From Pseudomonas entomophila (GTDB lineage Bacteria > Pseudomonadota > Gammaproteobacteria > Pseudomonadales > Pseudomonadaceae): a stretch of DNA of 64,000 bases. A program made the translations under genes and the position numbers. The notes under the pieces are model-generated. The model worked only from the letters and a program-made list of their open reading frames with translations. It was not told where the DNA came from and made no database searches. The stretch is from the NCBI RefSeq assembly GCF_013523165.1, contig NZ_JAAMQI010000006.1:62001-126000 (forward strand), given 5' to 3'. Below are positions 28,417 through 37,224 of this stretch, in pieces; position 1 is the stretch's first letter, and every line of letters starts with the position of its first letter.

Positions 28417-30477
28417 ATGGCCTTCGAAGCAATGTTCCAGCCGATCCAGATCGGCAAACTGACCATCCGTAACCGTGTGCTCAGTACCGCCCACGCCGAG
28501 GTGTACGCCACCGACGGCGGGATGACCACCGATCGTTACGTCAAGTACTACGAAGAGAAGGCCAAGGGCGGCATTGGCATGGCGATCTGCGGTGGATCGT
28601 CCGTGGTAGCCATCGACAGCCCCCAGGAATGGTGGGCGTCGGTGAACCTGTCGACCGACCGGATCATCCCGTATTTCCAGAACTTGGCCGATGCCATGCA
28701 CAAGCATGGCGCCAAGATCATGATTCAGATCACCCACATGGGGCGGCGTTCGCGCTGGGACGGCTTCAACTGGCCGACCCTGATGTCGCCGTCCGGTATC
28801 CGTGAACCCGTGCACCGGGCCACCTGCAAGACCATCGAGCCCGAGGAAATCTGGCGGGTGATCGGCAACTACGCCCAGGCGGCGCGCCGTGCCAAGGAAG
28901 GCGGCCTCGATGGCGTCGAACTGTCGGCCGTGCACCAGCACATGATCGACCAGTTCTGGAGCCCGCGCGTCAACAAGCGGACCGACGAATGGGGCGGCAG
29001 CTTCGAGGGCCGCATGAAGTTCGGCCTGGAAGTGCTCAAGGCCGTGCGCGCCGAGGTCGGTGACGACTTCTGCGTCGGCATGCGCATCTGTGGTGACGAG
29101 TTCCACCCGGACGGCCTCAGCCACGAAGACATGAAGGAAATCGCCAAGTACTACGATGCCACCGGCATGGTCGATTTCTTCGGCGTGATCGGCTCGGGGT
29201 GCGACACGCACAACACCCTGGCCAACGTCATTCCCAACATGAGCTACCCGCCGGAGCCGTTCCTGCACCTGGCGGCCGGCATCAAGGAAGTGGTCAAGGT
29301 CCCGGTCCTGCACGCGCAGAACATCAAGGACCCGAACCAGGCACAGCGCATCCTCGAAGGCGGCTACGTCGACATGGTCGGCATGACCCGCGCGCACATG
29401 GCCGACCCGCACCTGATCGCCAAGATCAAGATGGGCCAGGTCGACCAGATCAAGCAGTGCGTCGGTGCCAACTACTGCATCGACCGTCAGTACCAGGGTC
29501 TGGACGTGCTGTGCATCCAGAACGCCGCGACCTCCCGTGAGTACATGGGCGTGCCGCACATCATCGAGAAATCCACCGGGCCCAAGCGCAAGGTGGTGGT
29601 GGTCGGTGCTGGCCCTGCCGGGATGGAAGCTGCACGGGTCGCGGCTGAACGTGGCCACGACGTGACCGTGTTCGAGAAGAAGGAGCAGATCGGCGGGCAG
29701 ATCACCATCGCCGCCAAGGCGCCGCAACGCGACCAGATCGCCGGTATCACCCGCTGGTACCAGCTGGAGTTCGCCCGCCTGAAGATCGATCTGCGCCTGG
29801 GCACTGCCGCGGATGTCGACACGATCAAGGACCTGCGTCCGGACATCATCGTGCTGGCCGTCGGCGGTCACCCGTTCGTCGAGCAGAACCCGCACTGGGG
29901 TGCTGAAGAAGGCCTGGTGGTGAGCAGCTGGGACGTGCTGGACGGCAAGGTCGCACCGGGCAAGAACGTGCTGGTCTACGACACCATCTGCGAGTTCACC
30001 GGCATGTCCACCGCCGACTTCATCGCCGACAAGGGCAGCCAGGTCGAGATCGTCACCGACGACATCAAGCCGGGCGTGGCCATGGGCGGGACGACCTTCC
30101 CGACGTACTACCGCAGCATGTACCCCAAGGAAGTGATCATGACCGGCGACATGATGCTGGAAAAGGTCTACCGCGAGGGCGACAAGCTGGTGGCGGTGCT
30201 CGAGAACGAATACACCGGCGGCCGCGAAGAGCGTGTGGTCGACCAGGTGGTGATCGAGAACGGCGTGCGGCCCGACGAGGCGCTGTACTACGCCCTCAAG
30301 GACGGTTCGCGCAACAAGGGCCAGATCGACGTCGAGGCGCTGTTCGCCATCCAGCCACAGCCGATCCTGTCGCAACCGGGCGAAGGCTACCTGCTGTATC
30401 GCATCGGCGACTGCGTGGCCCAGCGTAACGTGCATGCGGCGATCTACGACGGCCTGCGGTTGTGCAAGGACTTCTGA
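28417..30477 (+). CDS. dgcA: dimethylglycine demethylase, flavin subunit DgcA
   Basis: This 686-residue protein of the trimethylamine-dehydrogenase type has an N-terminal old-yellow-enzyme barrel (FMN; about residues 1-340), an iron-sulfur linker, and a C-terminal dinucleotide-binding half starting at KVVVVGAGPAGMEAARVAAERG (about residue 390). It oxidises dimethylglycine to sarcosine and passes electrons towards DgcB and ETF. Of the four cluster cysteines of trimethylamine dehydrogenase, three are present (Cys348, Cys354, Cys366) and the second is Ala351. GGAG before the ATG is clear. Knock-out phenotypes for this gene are known in P. aeruginosa. Confidence 0.93.
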   Translation: MAFEAMFQPIQIGKLTIRNRVLSTAHAEVYATDGGMTTDRYVKYYEEKAKGGIGMAICGGSSVVAIDSPQEWWASVNLSTDRIIPYFQNLADAMHKHGAKIMIQITHMGRRSRWDGFNWPTLMSPSGIREPVHRATCKTIEPEEIWRVIGNYAQAARRAKEGGLDGVELSAVHQHMIDQFWSPRVNKRTDEWGGSFEGRMKFGLEVLKAVRAEVGDDFCVGMRICGDEFHPDGLSHEDMKEIAKYYDATGMVDFFGVIGSGCDTHNTLANVIPNMSYPPEPFLHLAAGIKEVVKVPVLHAQNIKDPNQAQRILEGGYVDMVGMTRAHMADPHLIAKIKMGQVDQIKQCVGANYCIDRQYQGLDVLCIQNAATSREYMGVPHIIEKSTGPKRKVVVVGAGPAGMEAARVAAERGHDVTVFEKKEQIGGQITIAAKAPQRDQIAGITRWYQLEFARLKIDLRLGTAADVDTIKDLRPDIIVLAVGGHPFVEQNPHWGAEEGLVVSSWDVLDGKVAPGKNVLVYDTICEFTGMSTADFIADKGSQVEIVTDDIKPGVAMGGTTFPTYYRSMYPKEVIMTGDMMLEKVYREGDKLVAVLENEYTGGREERVVDQVVIENGVRPDEALYYALKDGSRNKGQIDVEALFAIQPQPILSQPGEGYLLYRIGDCVAQRNVHAAIYDGLRLCKDF

Positions 30478-30493
30478 TCGCGTCCGTATCGAC

Positions 30494-30610
30494 CCCGTCC
30501 TGACGGACGGGATTGGTTCCTCTGTGGGAGCGGGCTTGCCCGCGATGTGCCAGTACACGCAACGGTGTTGTCTGATCTGACGCATTCGCGGGCGAGCCCG
30601 CTCCCACAGG
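30494..30610. repeat. hairpin and inverted REP pair between dgcA and dgcB
   Basis: A 7-bp hairpin (CCCGTCC 30494-30500 / GGACGGG 30505-30511) follows dgcA, then REP elements in opposite orientation at 30522-30551 and 30583-30610 that can pair with each other. They interrupt what is otherwise one operon. Confidence 0.85.
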
Positions 30611-30665
30611 GGTCAGCGTCGCCCTCGAGCGCGGCGCGCAATCGCAGTTGTTGTGGGAGCCTCCC

Positions 30666-32621
30666 ATGTTGAACACCCTGATACCCATCCTCCTGTTCGC
30701 CGCACTGGCACTGGCCGTGCTGGGGGCCGTGCGCCGCATGCGCATGTGGCGCCGTGGCCGTCCGTCCAAGGTGAACGTGCTCGGCGGCCTCCTGGCCGTG
30801 CCACGTCGCTACCTGGTCGACCTGCACCATGTGGTCGGGCGCGACAAGTACATCTCCAATACCCACGTGGCCACCGCAGGCGGCTTCGTATTGTCGGCCC
30901 TGCTGGCCATCGCGGTGTACGGCTTCGGCCTGCAGAGCCAGATCCTCGGCTACGCGCTGCTGGTGGCCACGGCCGTCATGTTCACGGGTGCCCTTTTCGT
31001 CTACAAGCGCCGCGTGAACCCGCCGGCCCGCCTGTCCAAAGGGCCGTGGATGCGGCTGCCCAAGAGCCTGCTGGTGTTCGCTGCGACCTTCTTCGTCGCC
31101 ACCTTGCCGGTGGCGGGCATCCTGCCGGCCGGCACCGGCGGCTGGATTCTGGTCGGCCTGCTGTGCCTGGGCGTGTTCTGGGGCGTGTCCGAGATGTTCT
31201 TCGGCATGACCTGGGGCGGGCCGATGAAGCACGCCTTCGCCGGTGCCCTGCACCTGGCCTGGCACCGTCGCCCCGAACGTTTCGGGGGTGGCCGCTCCAG
31301 CGGGCTCAAGCCGATCGACCTGGAAGACCCCAACGCCCTGCTGGGCGTGGAAAAGCCGGCCGACTTCACCTGGAACCAGCTGCTGGGCTTCGACGCCTGC
31401 GTGCAGTGCGGTCGCTGCGAGGCGATGTGCCCGGCGTTCGCCGCCGGTCAGCCGCTCAACCCGAAGAAGCTGATCCAGGACATGGTCGTGGGCCTGGCCG
31501 GTGGCACCGATGCCCGGTTCGCCGGCAGCCCGTACCCTGGCAAACCGATCGGCGAGCACGGCGGTGGCCCGCACCAGCCGATCGTCAACGGCCTGGTCGA
31601 TGCCGAGACGCTGTGGTCGTGCACCACCTGCCGTGCCTGCGTCGAGGAATGCCCGATGATGATCGAGCACGTCGATGCCATCGTCGACATGCGCCGGCAC
31701 CTGACGCTGGAAAAAGGCGCCACGCCGAACAAGGGCGCCGAGGTGCTGGAAAACCTGATCGCCACCGACAACCCGGGCGGCTTCAACCCGGGCGGACGGA
31801 TGAACTGGGCCGCCGACCTGAACATGCAATTGCTCGGCGAGGTCAAGCGCACCGAGGTGCTCTTCTGGGTCGGTGATGGCGCGTTCGACATGCGCAACCA
31901 GCGCACCCTGCGCGCCTTCGTCAAAGTCCTCAAGGCCTCTGGCGTGGACTTCGCCGTTCTCGGTCTGGAAGAGCGTGACAGCGGCGACGTGGCCCGCCGT
32001 CTGGGCGACGAGGCGACGTTCCAGCAACTGGCCAAGCGCAACATCCAGACCTTGAGCAAGTACAGCTTCCAGCGCATCGTCACCTGCGATCCGCACAGCT
32101 TCCACGTGCTCAAGAACGAATACGGCGCCCTGGGCGGCGAGTACCAGGTGCAGCACCACAGCACCTACATCGCCGAACTGATCGCGGCCGGCAAGCTCAA
32201 CCTCGGGCAGCACAAGGGCGGCAGCGTGACCTATCACGACCCGTGCTACCTGGGCCGCTACAACGGTGAATACGAGGCCCCGCGCGAGGTCCTGCGTGCC
32301 CTGGGCATCGAGGTCCGCGAGATGGAGCGTTCGGGCTTCCGCTCACGCTGCTGCGGCGGTGGCGGCGGTGCGCCGATCACCGACATCCCCGGCAAGCAGC
32401 GGATTCCCGACATGCGCATGGAAGACATTCGTGAAACCCAGGCCGAGGTGGTCGCGGTCGGATGCCCGCAATGCACGGCCATGCTCGAAGGTGTGGTCGA
32501 ACCTCGGCCACAGATCAAGGACCTGGCCGAACTGGTGGCCGACGTGCTGATCGAGGGCGAAGCCCCGGCCTCGGCACGCCAGGCTGCGCCCGCCAAGCCT
32601 GAACTCGCGGAGGTGCACTGA
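30666..32621 (+). CDS. dgcB: dimethylglycine demethylase, membrane iron-sulfur subunit DgcB
   Basis: This 651-residue inner-membrane electron carrier has several N-terminal hydrophobic segments (within residues 1-190), two ferredoxin-type [4Fe-4S] clusters (CVQCGRCEAMCPA and CTTCRACVEECPM) and C-terminal CCG (heterodisulfide-reductase-like) domains (HDPCYLGRYN ... CCGGGGG). This layout is that of ETF-quinone or GlpC/HdrD-type proteins, which fits delivery of electrons from DgcA via ETF to quinone. GGGAG lies 7 bp before the ATG at 30666. The stop overlaps the etfA start by one base. Confidence 0.92.
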   Translation: MLNTLIPILLFAALALAVLGAVRRMRMWRRGRPSKVNVLGGLLAVPRRYLVDLHHVVGRDKYISNTHVATAGGFVLSALLAIAVYGFGLQSQILGYALLVATAVMFTGALFVYKRRVNPPARLSKGPWMRLPKSLLVFAATFFVATLPVAGILPAGTGGWILVGLLCLGVFWGVSEMFFGMTWGGPMKHAFAGALHLAWHRRPERFGGGRSSGLKPIDLEDPNALLGVEKPADFTWNQLLGFDACVQCGRCEAMCPAFAAGQPLNPKKLIQDMVVGLAGGTDARFAGSPYPGKPIGEHGGGPHQPIVNGLVDAETLWSCTTCRACVEECPMMIEHVDAIVDMRRHLTLEKGATPNKGAEVLENLIATDNPGGFNPGGRMNWAADLNMQLLGEVKRTEVLFWVGDGAFDMRNQRTLRAFVKVLKASGVDFAVLGLEERDSGDVARRLGDEATFQQLAKRNIQTLSKYSFQRIVTCDPHSFHVLKNEYGALGGEYQVQHHSTYIAELIAAGKLNLGQHKGGSVTYHDPCYLGRYNGEYEAPREVLRALGIEVREMERSGFRSRCCGGGGGAPITDIPGKQRIPDMRMEDIRETQAEVVAVGCPQCTAMLEGVVEPRPQIKDLAELVADVLIEGEAPASARQAAPAKPELAEVH

Positions 32622-33853
32622 TGAGCGATATCATTCGTCGCGACCCACGGGTCGAGTGGATTGCCCGTAACCGTCTGCACCCGCTGCATGCGGCGATGCA
32701 GACGCAGCAGACCCAATGGATGGGCCCCAATGGCGTGATGCGCAAGAACACCCATGCCATCGCGGCGGGGTTCATGGGCCCCAACGGCCTCAAGCGCATC
32801 GACCGCAGTGGTGCCCAGCAGGGCACTGTAGGGGGCACACGCCGTGGCGCAGCCGCCGACGTGCAGTTGCCGTTGCATCAGGTACTGAACCCTGCGTTCT
32901 ACGTCGCCGTGGTGCCTGACATGATCGGCGGACGCCTGGGCGCCTACGATCGCGACGTGCTGGGCCTGGCGCGCAGCCTGGCAGGCAACGAGGGCGCGGT
33001 TCTGGCCATCGTGTTCGGCGAGCACAAGGAGAACCACTTCGACACCGCAGGCGTCGACCGCCTGCTGCTGATCGAAGGTGACCAATACCAAGGCTATGCG
33101 CCTGAGCAACTGGTGCAAGGCCTGCGTGCAGTGGATAACCAGTTCTCGCCGCGGCACTGGCTGCTGCCGGACAGCCGCGGCAGTGGCGGCGAGCTGGGGC
33201 GACGCCTGTCGGCGACGCTGGGCGAGCGGCCGGCGACGCGCGTCTGGCAGGTCAAGGACGGCCAGTGCATCGGGCGTGCCGGTGCCGGGCAGCAGGACCT
33301 GCAGCGCAGTGTGCCGCGGGTGATCCTGGCTGCGCCCGAGTGCGCCGAGCCTGTCAGCGAAACGCGTCACGAGGCGCTGCCGGTGGAGCTTTCCGTACAG
33401 GTGCCACGCAGCCTGTCACGCATCGAAGACCTCGGGTCGGTCGCGGTCGACCCTGCCTCCATCGCCATGGCCGAATCGGAGTTCATCGTGTCCGGCGGCA
33501 ATGGCGTCAAGGACTGGGACCTGTTCCACCGGGCTACCGCCGCACTGGGGGCGACCGAGGGCGCTTCACGAGTGGCGGTCGACGACGGCTTCATGCCACG
33601 CAACCGCCAGGTCGGCGCGACCGGTACCTGGGTCACGGCGCGGGTCTACGTGGCCGTGGGGATTTCCGGGGCTGTCCAGCACCTGCAAGGCATCGGTGCC
33701 TGCGAGAAGGTGGTGGCGATCAACATGGACCCGGGGTGCGACATGATCAAGCGCGCGGATCTTTCGATCATCGGCGACAGCACGGCGGTGCTCCAGGCAC
33801 TGATCGAAGCGGTTCAGGCGTTACGTGGAAACGAGCAGCGTGACGCAGCCTGA
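32621..33853 (+). CDS. etfA: electron transfer flavoprotein alpha subunit, dgc-linked
   Basis: This 410-residue protein has the FAD-binding C-terminal domain of ETF alpha: GATGTWVTARVYVAVGISGAVQHLQGI and the AINMDPGCDMIKRADLSIIGD segment. It is about 100 residues longer than housekeeping EtfA (about 310) because of an N-terminal extension of 85-90 residues rich in Arg, His and Gln. This is a dedicated paralogue in the dimethylglycine operon, where it should accept electrons from DgcA. The ATG overlaps the dgcB stop. The order etfA-etfB is the reverse of the usual etfBA. Confidence 0.88.
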   Translation: MSDIIRRDPRVEWIARNRLHPLHAAMQTQQTQWMGPNGVMRKNTHAIAAGFMGPNGLKRIDRSGAQQGTVGGTRRGAAADVQLPLHQVLNPAFYVAVVPDMIGGRLGAYDRDVLGLARSLAGNEGAVLAIVFGEHKENHFDTAGVDRLLLIEGDQYQGYAPEQLVQGLRAVDNQFSPRHWLLPDSRGSGGELGRRLSATLGERPATRVWQVKDGQCIGRAGAGQQDLQRSVPRVILAAPECAEPVSETRHEALPVELSVQVPRSLSRIEDLGSVAVDPASIAMAESEFIVSGGNGVKDWDLFHRATAALGATEGASRVAVDDGFMPRNRQVGATGTWVTARVYVAVGISGAVQHLQGIGACEKVVAINMDPGCDMIKRADLSIIGDSTAVLQALIEAVQALRGNEQRDAA

Positions 33854-33863
33854 GGAGGCAAGC

Positions 33864-34634
33864 ATGAAGACCAAAGTCATCAGCCTGGTGTCGATCGGTT
33901 CGCACCCAGGCTCAGGTCGCGCTCGGCGCGCCGAGCAGGATGCACGGGCCGTGGAACTGGGCCTGCAACTGGCTGGGGAAACACTGCAGGTCGTGCATGC
34001 CGGCGATCCTCGCGAAGAGGCCTTGCGCGGTTACCTGGGGATGGGCCTGGACCATCTGGACGTACTCGAGCAGCCCGCCGGGGCGGACGTGCTGGGCGTG
34101 CTGACCGATTACCTGAGAGAGGCCGGTGCGCAACTGGTACTGACTGGCAGCCAGGCCGAAACCGGCGAGGGCTCGGGCATGCTGCCGTTCCTGCTCGCCG
34201 AGCGCCTGGGTTGGCCATTGGTGGTCGGCCTGGCGGAGGTAGAGTCGATCGAGAATGGCACCGCGCACGTCCTTCAGGCATTGCCTCGAGGGCAGCGGCG
34301 ACGTCTCAAGGTACGGCTGCCCGTGCTGGCGACCGTCGACACCGCTGCGCCCAAACCGCGCCAGAGTGCCTTCGGTCCGGCACGACGAGGCGTGCTGGCC
34401 GCACGCACCGCAGCGATCGAAGAAGACGACCTGCTGGCCGAGGCCGAGCTGCAACCGGCCAAGCCACGACCCAAGCGCCTGAAGGTGATCAAGGCCAAGA
34501 GCGGCGCTGACCGGATGAAAGCGGCGACGGCCAAGGCCAGTGGGGGCGGTGGCAAGGTGCTCAAGGATGCTTCACCGCAGGAGGCGGCGCAGGCCATCAT
34601 CAAATTGCTGGTGGAGGAGGGTGTCGTGCGCTGA
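33864..34634 (+). CDS. etfB: electron transfer flavoprotein beta subunit, dgc-linked
   Basis: This 256-residue ETF beta-like protein has the AMP/FAD-supporting fold with 'DARAVELGLQLAGETLQVVHAGDP' at the N-terminus and 'LVLTGSQAETGEGSGMLPFLLAERLGWP' in the middle. The C-terminal 70 residues are basic (KPRPKRLKVIKAKSGADRMK) and end in a helix (EAAQAIIKLLVEEGVV). GAGGAGG precedes the ATG at 33864. It should pair with the neighbouring EtfA. Sequence divergence from housekeeping ETF beta is visible, so a dedicated partner role is likely. Confidence 0.85.
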   Translation: MKTKVISLVSIGSHPGSGRARRAEQDARAVELGLQLAGETLQVVHAGDPREEALRGYLGMGLDHLDVLEQPAGADVLGVLTDYLREAGAQLVLTGSQAETGEGSGMLPFLLAERLGWPLVVGLAEVESIENGTAHVLQALPRGQRRRLKVRLPVLATVDTAAPKPRQSAFGPARRGVLAARTAAIEEDDLLAEAELQPAKPRPKRLKVIKAKSGADRMKAATAKASGGGGKVLKDASPQEAAQAIIKLLVEEGVVR

Positions 34635-34722
34635 CGGCGCCTGACGAAGCTTCACCTGGCAGTTCTATCAGTTTCCACACCGGGGCCTTTTCGCTAGATT
34701 GCATGTCGAGCGAGGAGGCCCT

Positions 34723-35601
34723 ATGAACTCTGGACGTATCTCAAGAAACCCGCTGCCTGACCGTGTGACAACGGCCTTGGCACGCTCTGGCAGGCTTTAT
34801 ACGGCCTACGGTTTCAGCGCTCAGGGTTCAGGCCTTTCACTGGCATTCAACGGTGAGCCTCGCGATCCCCTCACAGGTCATGACCATCTGGGCAATGGTC
34901 GACGGACATTCAACCCGGTCCTGATGCGGTTTCACTCGGCGGATACGTTAAGCCCTTTCGGTGCGGGCGGCATCAACGCGTATGCCTATTGTGGCGGCGA
35001 CCCCATTGGTCGAAAGGATCCTTCCGGTCAACAGTGGCTTCCGGCGATGGTGCAGGGTACGGCCTTTCTCGCGAGTGCGGCGACCGGGCTGTCCGCCATC
35101 AACCGGACCGCCGCCGGCATCGTCAGGCGTCGTGTCGCCTTGATTCAAAGTCTACCCCCACCCTCTCAACCACTGAGTGCGCGAGTGGCCAATACTGGGC
35201 ATTTCCTGGGAGCCGGAACGTTGGCGATAGCGGCACGGTCAATGTCGCTGGTAGGAGGGCTGCCCAGTGCGCCAACCAGTCCCATTGCAACTCACGCTGC
35301 GGCTTATCTCACGGCGGGTGCGGTATTGGTAACGGCGGGAACTGGACTCCTGGCCAAACCGATTTTCACGCAGTGGTGGCGGCAGGCAGGCATGCATGGA
35401 ATATCACGCATGGGCGTGTTGGGCGAATCTGTCTACCAGGCCTCAGGTGTCGGTCTGGTGGTCGAAGGTGTCACGAGCGCCATGGTAGCCATGGGCAGAG
35501 GTGTTTCGCGCTCGTACATGCACGTGCGCGGATGGCTGAGCCATTATTGGGAGAACACGGCAAGGGGGCAGGAGATTCGCGATCCTGCACAGCATGTGTG
35601 A
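34723..35601 (+). CDS. orphan RHS core-domain protein, possible toxin tip
   Basis: This 292-residue protein starts with a 27-residue leader and then carries one RHS-associated core: YTAYGFSAQG, LAFNGEPRDPLTGH, FNPVLMRFHSADTLSPFGAGGINAYAYCGGDPI and the final DPSG that marks the boundary of the variable C-terminus. The variable region (from about residue 110) is hydrophobic and Gly/Ala-rich with two or three possible membrane segments. That composition would fit a pore-forming or membrane-directed toxin, but no known toxin motif is seen. No immunity gene is evident next to it. It has a GAGGAGG ribosome-binding site and ends at a hairpin before gbcA. Confidence 0.8.
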   Translation: MNSGRISRNPLPDRVTTALARSGRLYTAYGFSAQGSGLSLAFNGEPRDPLTGHDHLGNGRRTFNPVLMRFHSADTLSPFGAGGINAYAYCGGDPIGRKDPSGQQWLPAMVQGTAFLASAATGLSAINRTAAGIVRRRVALIQSLPPPSQPLSARVANTGHFLGAGTLAIAARSMSLVGGLPSAPTSPIATHAAAYLTAGAVLVTAGTGLLAKPIFTQWWRQAGMHGISRMGVLGESVYQASGVGLVVEGVTSAMVAMGRGVSRSYMHVRGWLSHYWENTARGQEIRDPAQHV

Positions 35602-35606
35602 GACAT

Positions 35607-35630
35607 GCCCCATTCCCAGAGGAATGGGGC
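35607..35630. terminator. bidirectional hairpin between RHS gene and gbcA
   Basis: GCCCCATTCC (35607-35616) pairs perfectly with GGAATGGGGC (35621-35630) around a 4-nt loop, between convergent stops. There is no T-tract. Confidence 0.6.
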
Positions 35631-35637
35631 GGTGCCA

Positions 35638-36930
35638 TCACTGCGTCTTAACTTCCTTGAGATAGGGCGCAGGCTCAGCCCCGAGGTTGTTCAACACCCG
35701 CTCGCTGTACCAGTCGATGAAGTTCACCACACCGAACTCGTAGGTCTTGGAGTACGGCCCCGGCTGGTAGGCCGTGGAGTTGATGCCGCGTTGGTTCTCC
35801 TCGGCCAGGCGACGGTCCTGGTCGTTGGTGGCGTCCCACACCTTGCGCATGTTCGCCGGGTCGTAGTCGACGCCTTCGACGGCATCCTTGTGCACCAGCC
35901 ACTTGGTGGTGACCATCGACTCCTGGGCGCTGATCGGCCAGACGGTGAAGACGATCATGTGATCGCCCATGCAGTGGTTCCAGGCATGCGGCAGGTGCAG
36001 GATGCGCATCGAGCCCAGGTCCGGGTTCTGAATGCGGCCCATCAGCTTCTTGCACGCCGGCTTGCCGTCCATGGTCATCGACACGGTGCCCTTGAGCAGC
36101 GGCATGCGCACGATGCGGTTACGCAGGCCGTGGCTCTTGTGCAGGTACGGAATCTTCTCGGCTTCCCAGGCGGCGGAACAGGCCGCGACCTGGTCCTTGA
36201 ATTCCTGGCTGGCACGTGGATCGTTGGTGTCGTCGAACTCCAGCAGGGTCTGCAGCAGCTCGGGGTGCGAGCCGTTGCAGTGGTAGCACTCGCGGTTGTT
36301 TTCCAACACCAGCTTCCAGTTGGCCTTCTCGAACAGTTGGGTCTGTACCGCGACCTTCGTGTTCTCCATGTCGTACGGTTCCATGTAGTGGTCGAGCGTG
36401 GCCAGGAACTCGTCGATCGCCGGCGGGTTCTCGGCCAGGCTGATGAAGATGTAGCCACCGGCGACCTTCACGTTGACCGGCTTGAGGCCGTACTGGGCCA
36501 TGTCGAAGTCGGTGCCCATCTCGGTGCCGGCGAACAGCAGGCGACCATCGAGCTCGTAGGTCCACTGGTGGTACGGGCAGACCAGCTTGGCCACCTTGCC
36601 CTTGTCGCTGACGCACAGGCGCGAACCGCGGTGACGGCAGACGTTGTGGAAGGCATGCACCTTGCCTTCGGTGCCGCGCACCACCAGGATCGGGTTCTTG
36701 CCGATCTGCAGGGTGATGTAATTGCCCTTGGCCGGGATCTCACAGGTCATGCCAGCGATCAGCCACTCCTTGTGGAAGATCTCCTGCATGTCGATCTGGA
36801 ACAGGCGCTCGTCGGTGTAGAACGGCTGTGGCAGCGAGTAGGTGCGCTCGCGGGTCTGCAGCATCTCGGCGGTAGCCTTGCGTGCAGGTTCCAGTGGATC
36901 GCCCAGGCTCAGGGTTGCGGTGACGTCCAT
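35638..36930 (-). CDS. gbcA: glycine betaine monooxygenase, Rieske oxygenase subunit
   Basis: This 430-residue Rieske non-heme iron oxygenase demethylates glycine betaine to dimethylglycine, releasing formaldehyde. The Rieske motif is Cys98-x-His100 ... Cys118-x2-His121, and the mononuclear iron site includes His217 and His222 in NNRECYHCNGSHPEL. Start and length match P. aeruginosa GbcA (430 residues); the ATG at 36930 has GAGGA 9 bp upstream. It is divergent from its reductase gbcB across 294 bp and is a known GbdR target. Confidence 0.96.
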   Translation of the reverse strand: MDVTATLSLGDPLEPARKATAEMLQTRERTYSLPQPFYTDERLFQIDMQEIFHKEWLIAGMTCEIPAKGNYITLQIGKNPILVVRGTEGKVHAFHNVCRHRGSRLCVSDKGKVAKLVCPYHQWTYELDGRLLFAGTEMGTDFDMAQYGLKPVNVKVAGGYIFISLAENPPAIDEFLATLDHYMEPYDMENTKVAVQTQLFEKANWKLVLENNRECYHCNGSHPELLQTLLEFDDTNDPRASQEFKDQVAACSAAWEAEKIPYLHKSHGLRNRIVRMPLLKGTVSMTMDGKPACKKLMGRIQNPDLGSMRILHLPHAWNHCMGDHMIVFTVWPISAQESMVTTKWLVHKDAVEGVDYDPANMRKVWDATNDQDRRLAEENQRGINSTAYQPGPYSKTYEFGVVNFIDWYSERVLNNLGAEPAPYLKEVKTQ

Positions 36931-37224
36931 CGTATCGGTCCTCTTGGCCGCAGGCGGCCAACGAAAAGTGGCTAATCGTTCTTGTTGTGCCGCAAGGCTG
37001 TTTACAGGAAACAGCGTGTTCATTTGCGGTGGAGTGTGCGTTCGCCGCCGTCCCGATCCGTATCCATGGGCGACATGGCCGAATCCGTTCCCGACGCGCC
37101 AGCCCTTGCCGCACAAGGCTGGTCGCGATAAGCACGCCGACGTCGTAGATAGGCAAGTGCGGCCTGTCGGGCTTGCGCATCATCGACGCATAAAAAATGC
37201 CGTTGTCGGCTGTTGGAGACGAAC
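36931..37224. promoter_or_regulatory. divergent gbcA-gbcB promoter region
   Basis: These 294 bp must carry two GbdR-responsive promoters. A decamer GGTCGCGATA at 37121-37130 recurs with one change (TGTCGCGATA) before glyA at 40415-40424, another GbdR-type promoter. The assignment to GbdR is only a suggestion. Confidence 0.4.

Noticed and set aside
28264..30585. A minus-strand open frame of about 770 codons opposite dgcA
   Set aside because: It is the antisense of dgcA and starts in a REP element; the amino-acid composition is that of a shadow.
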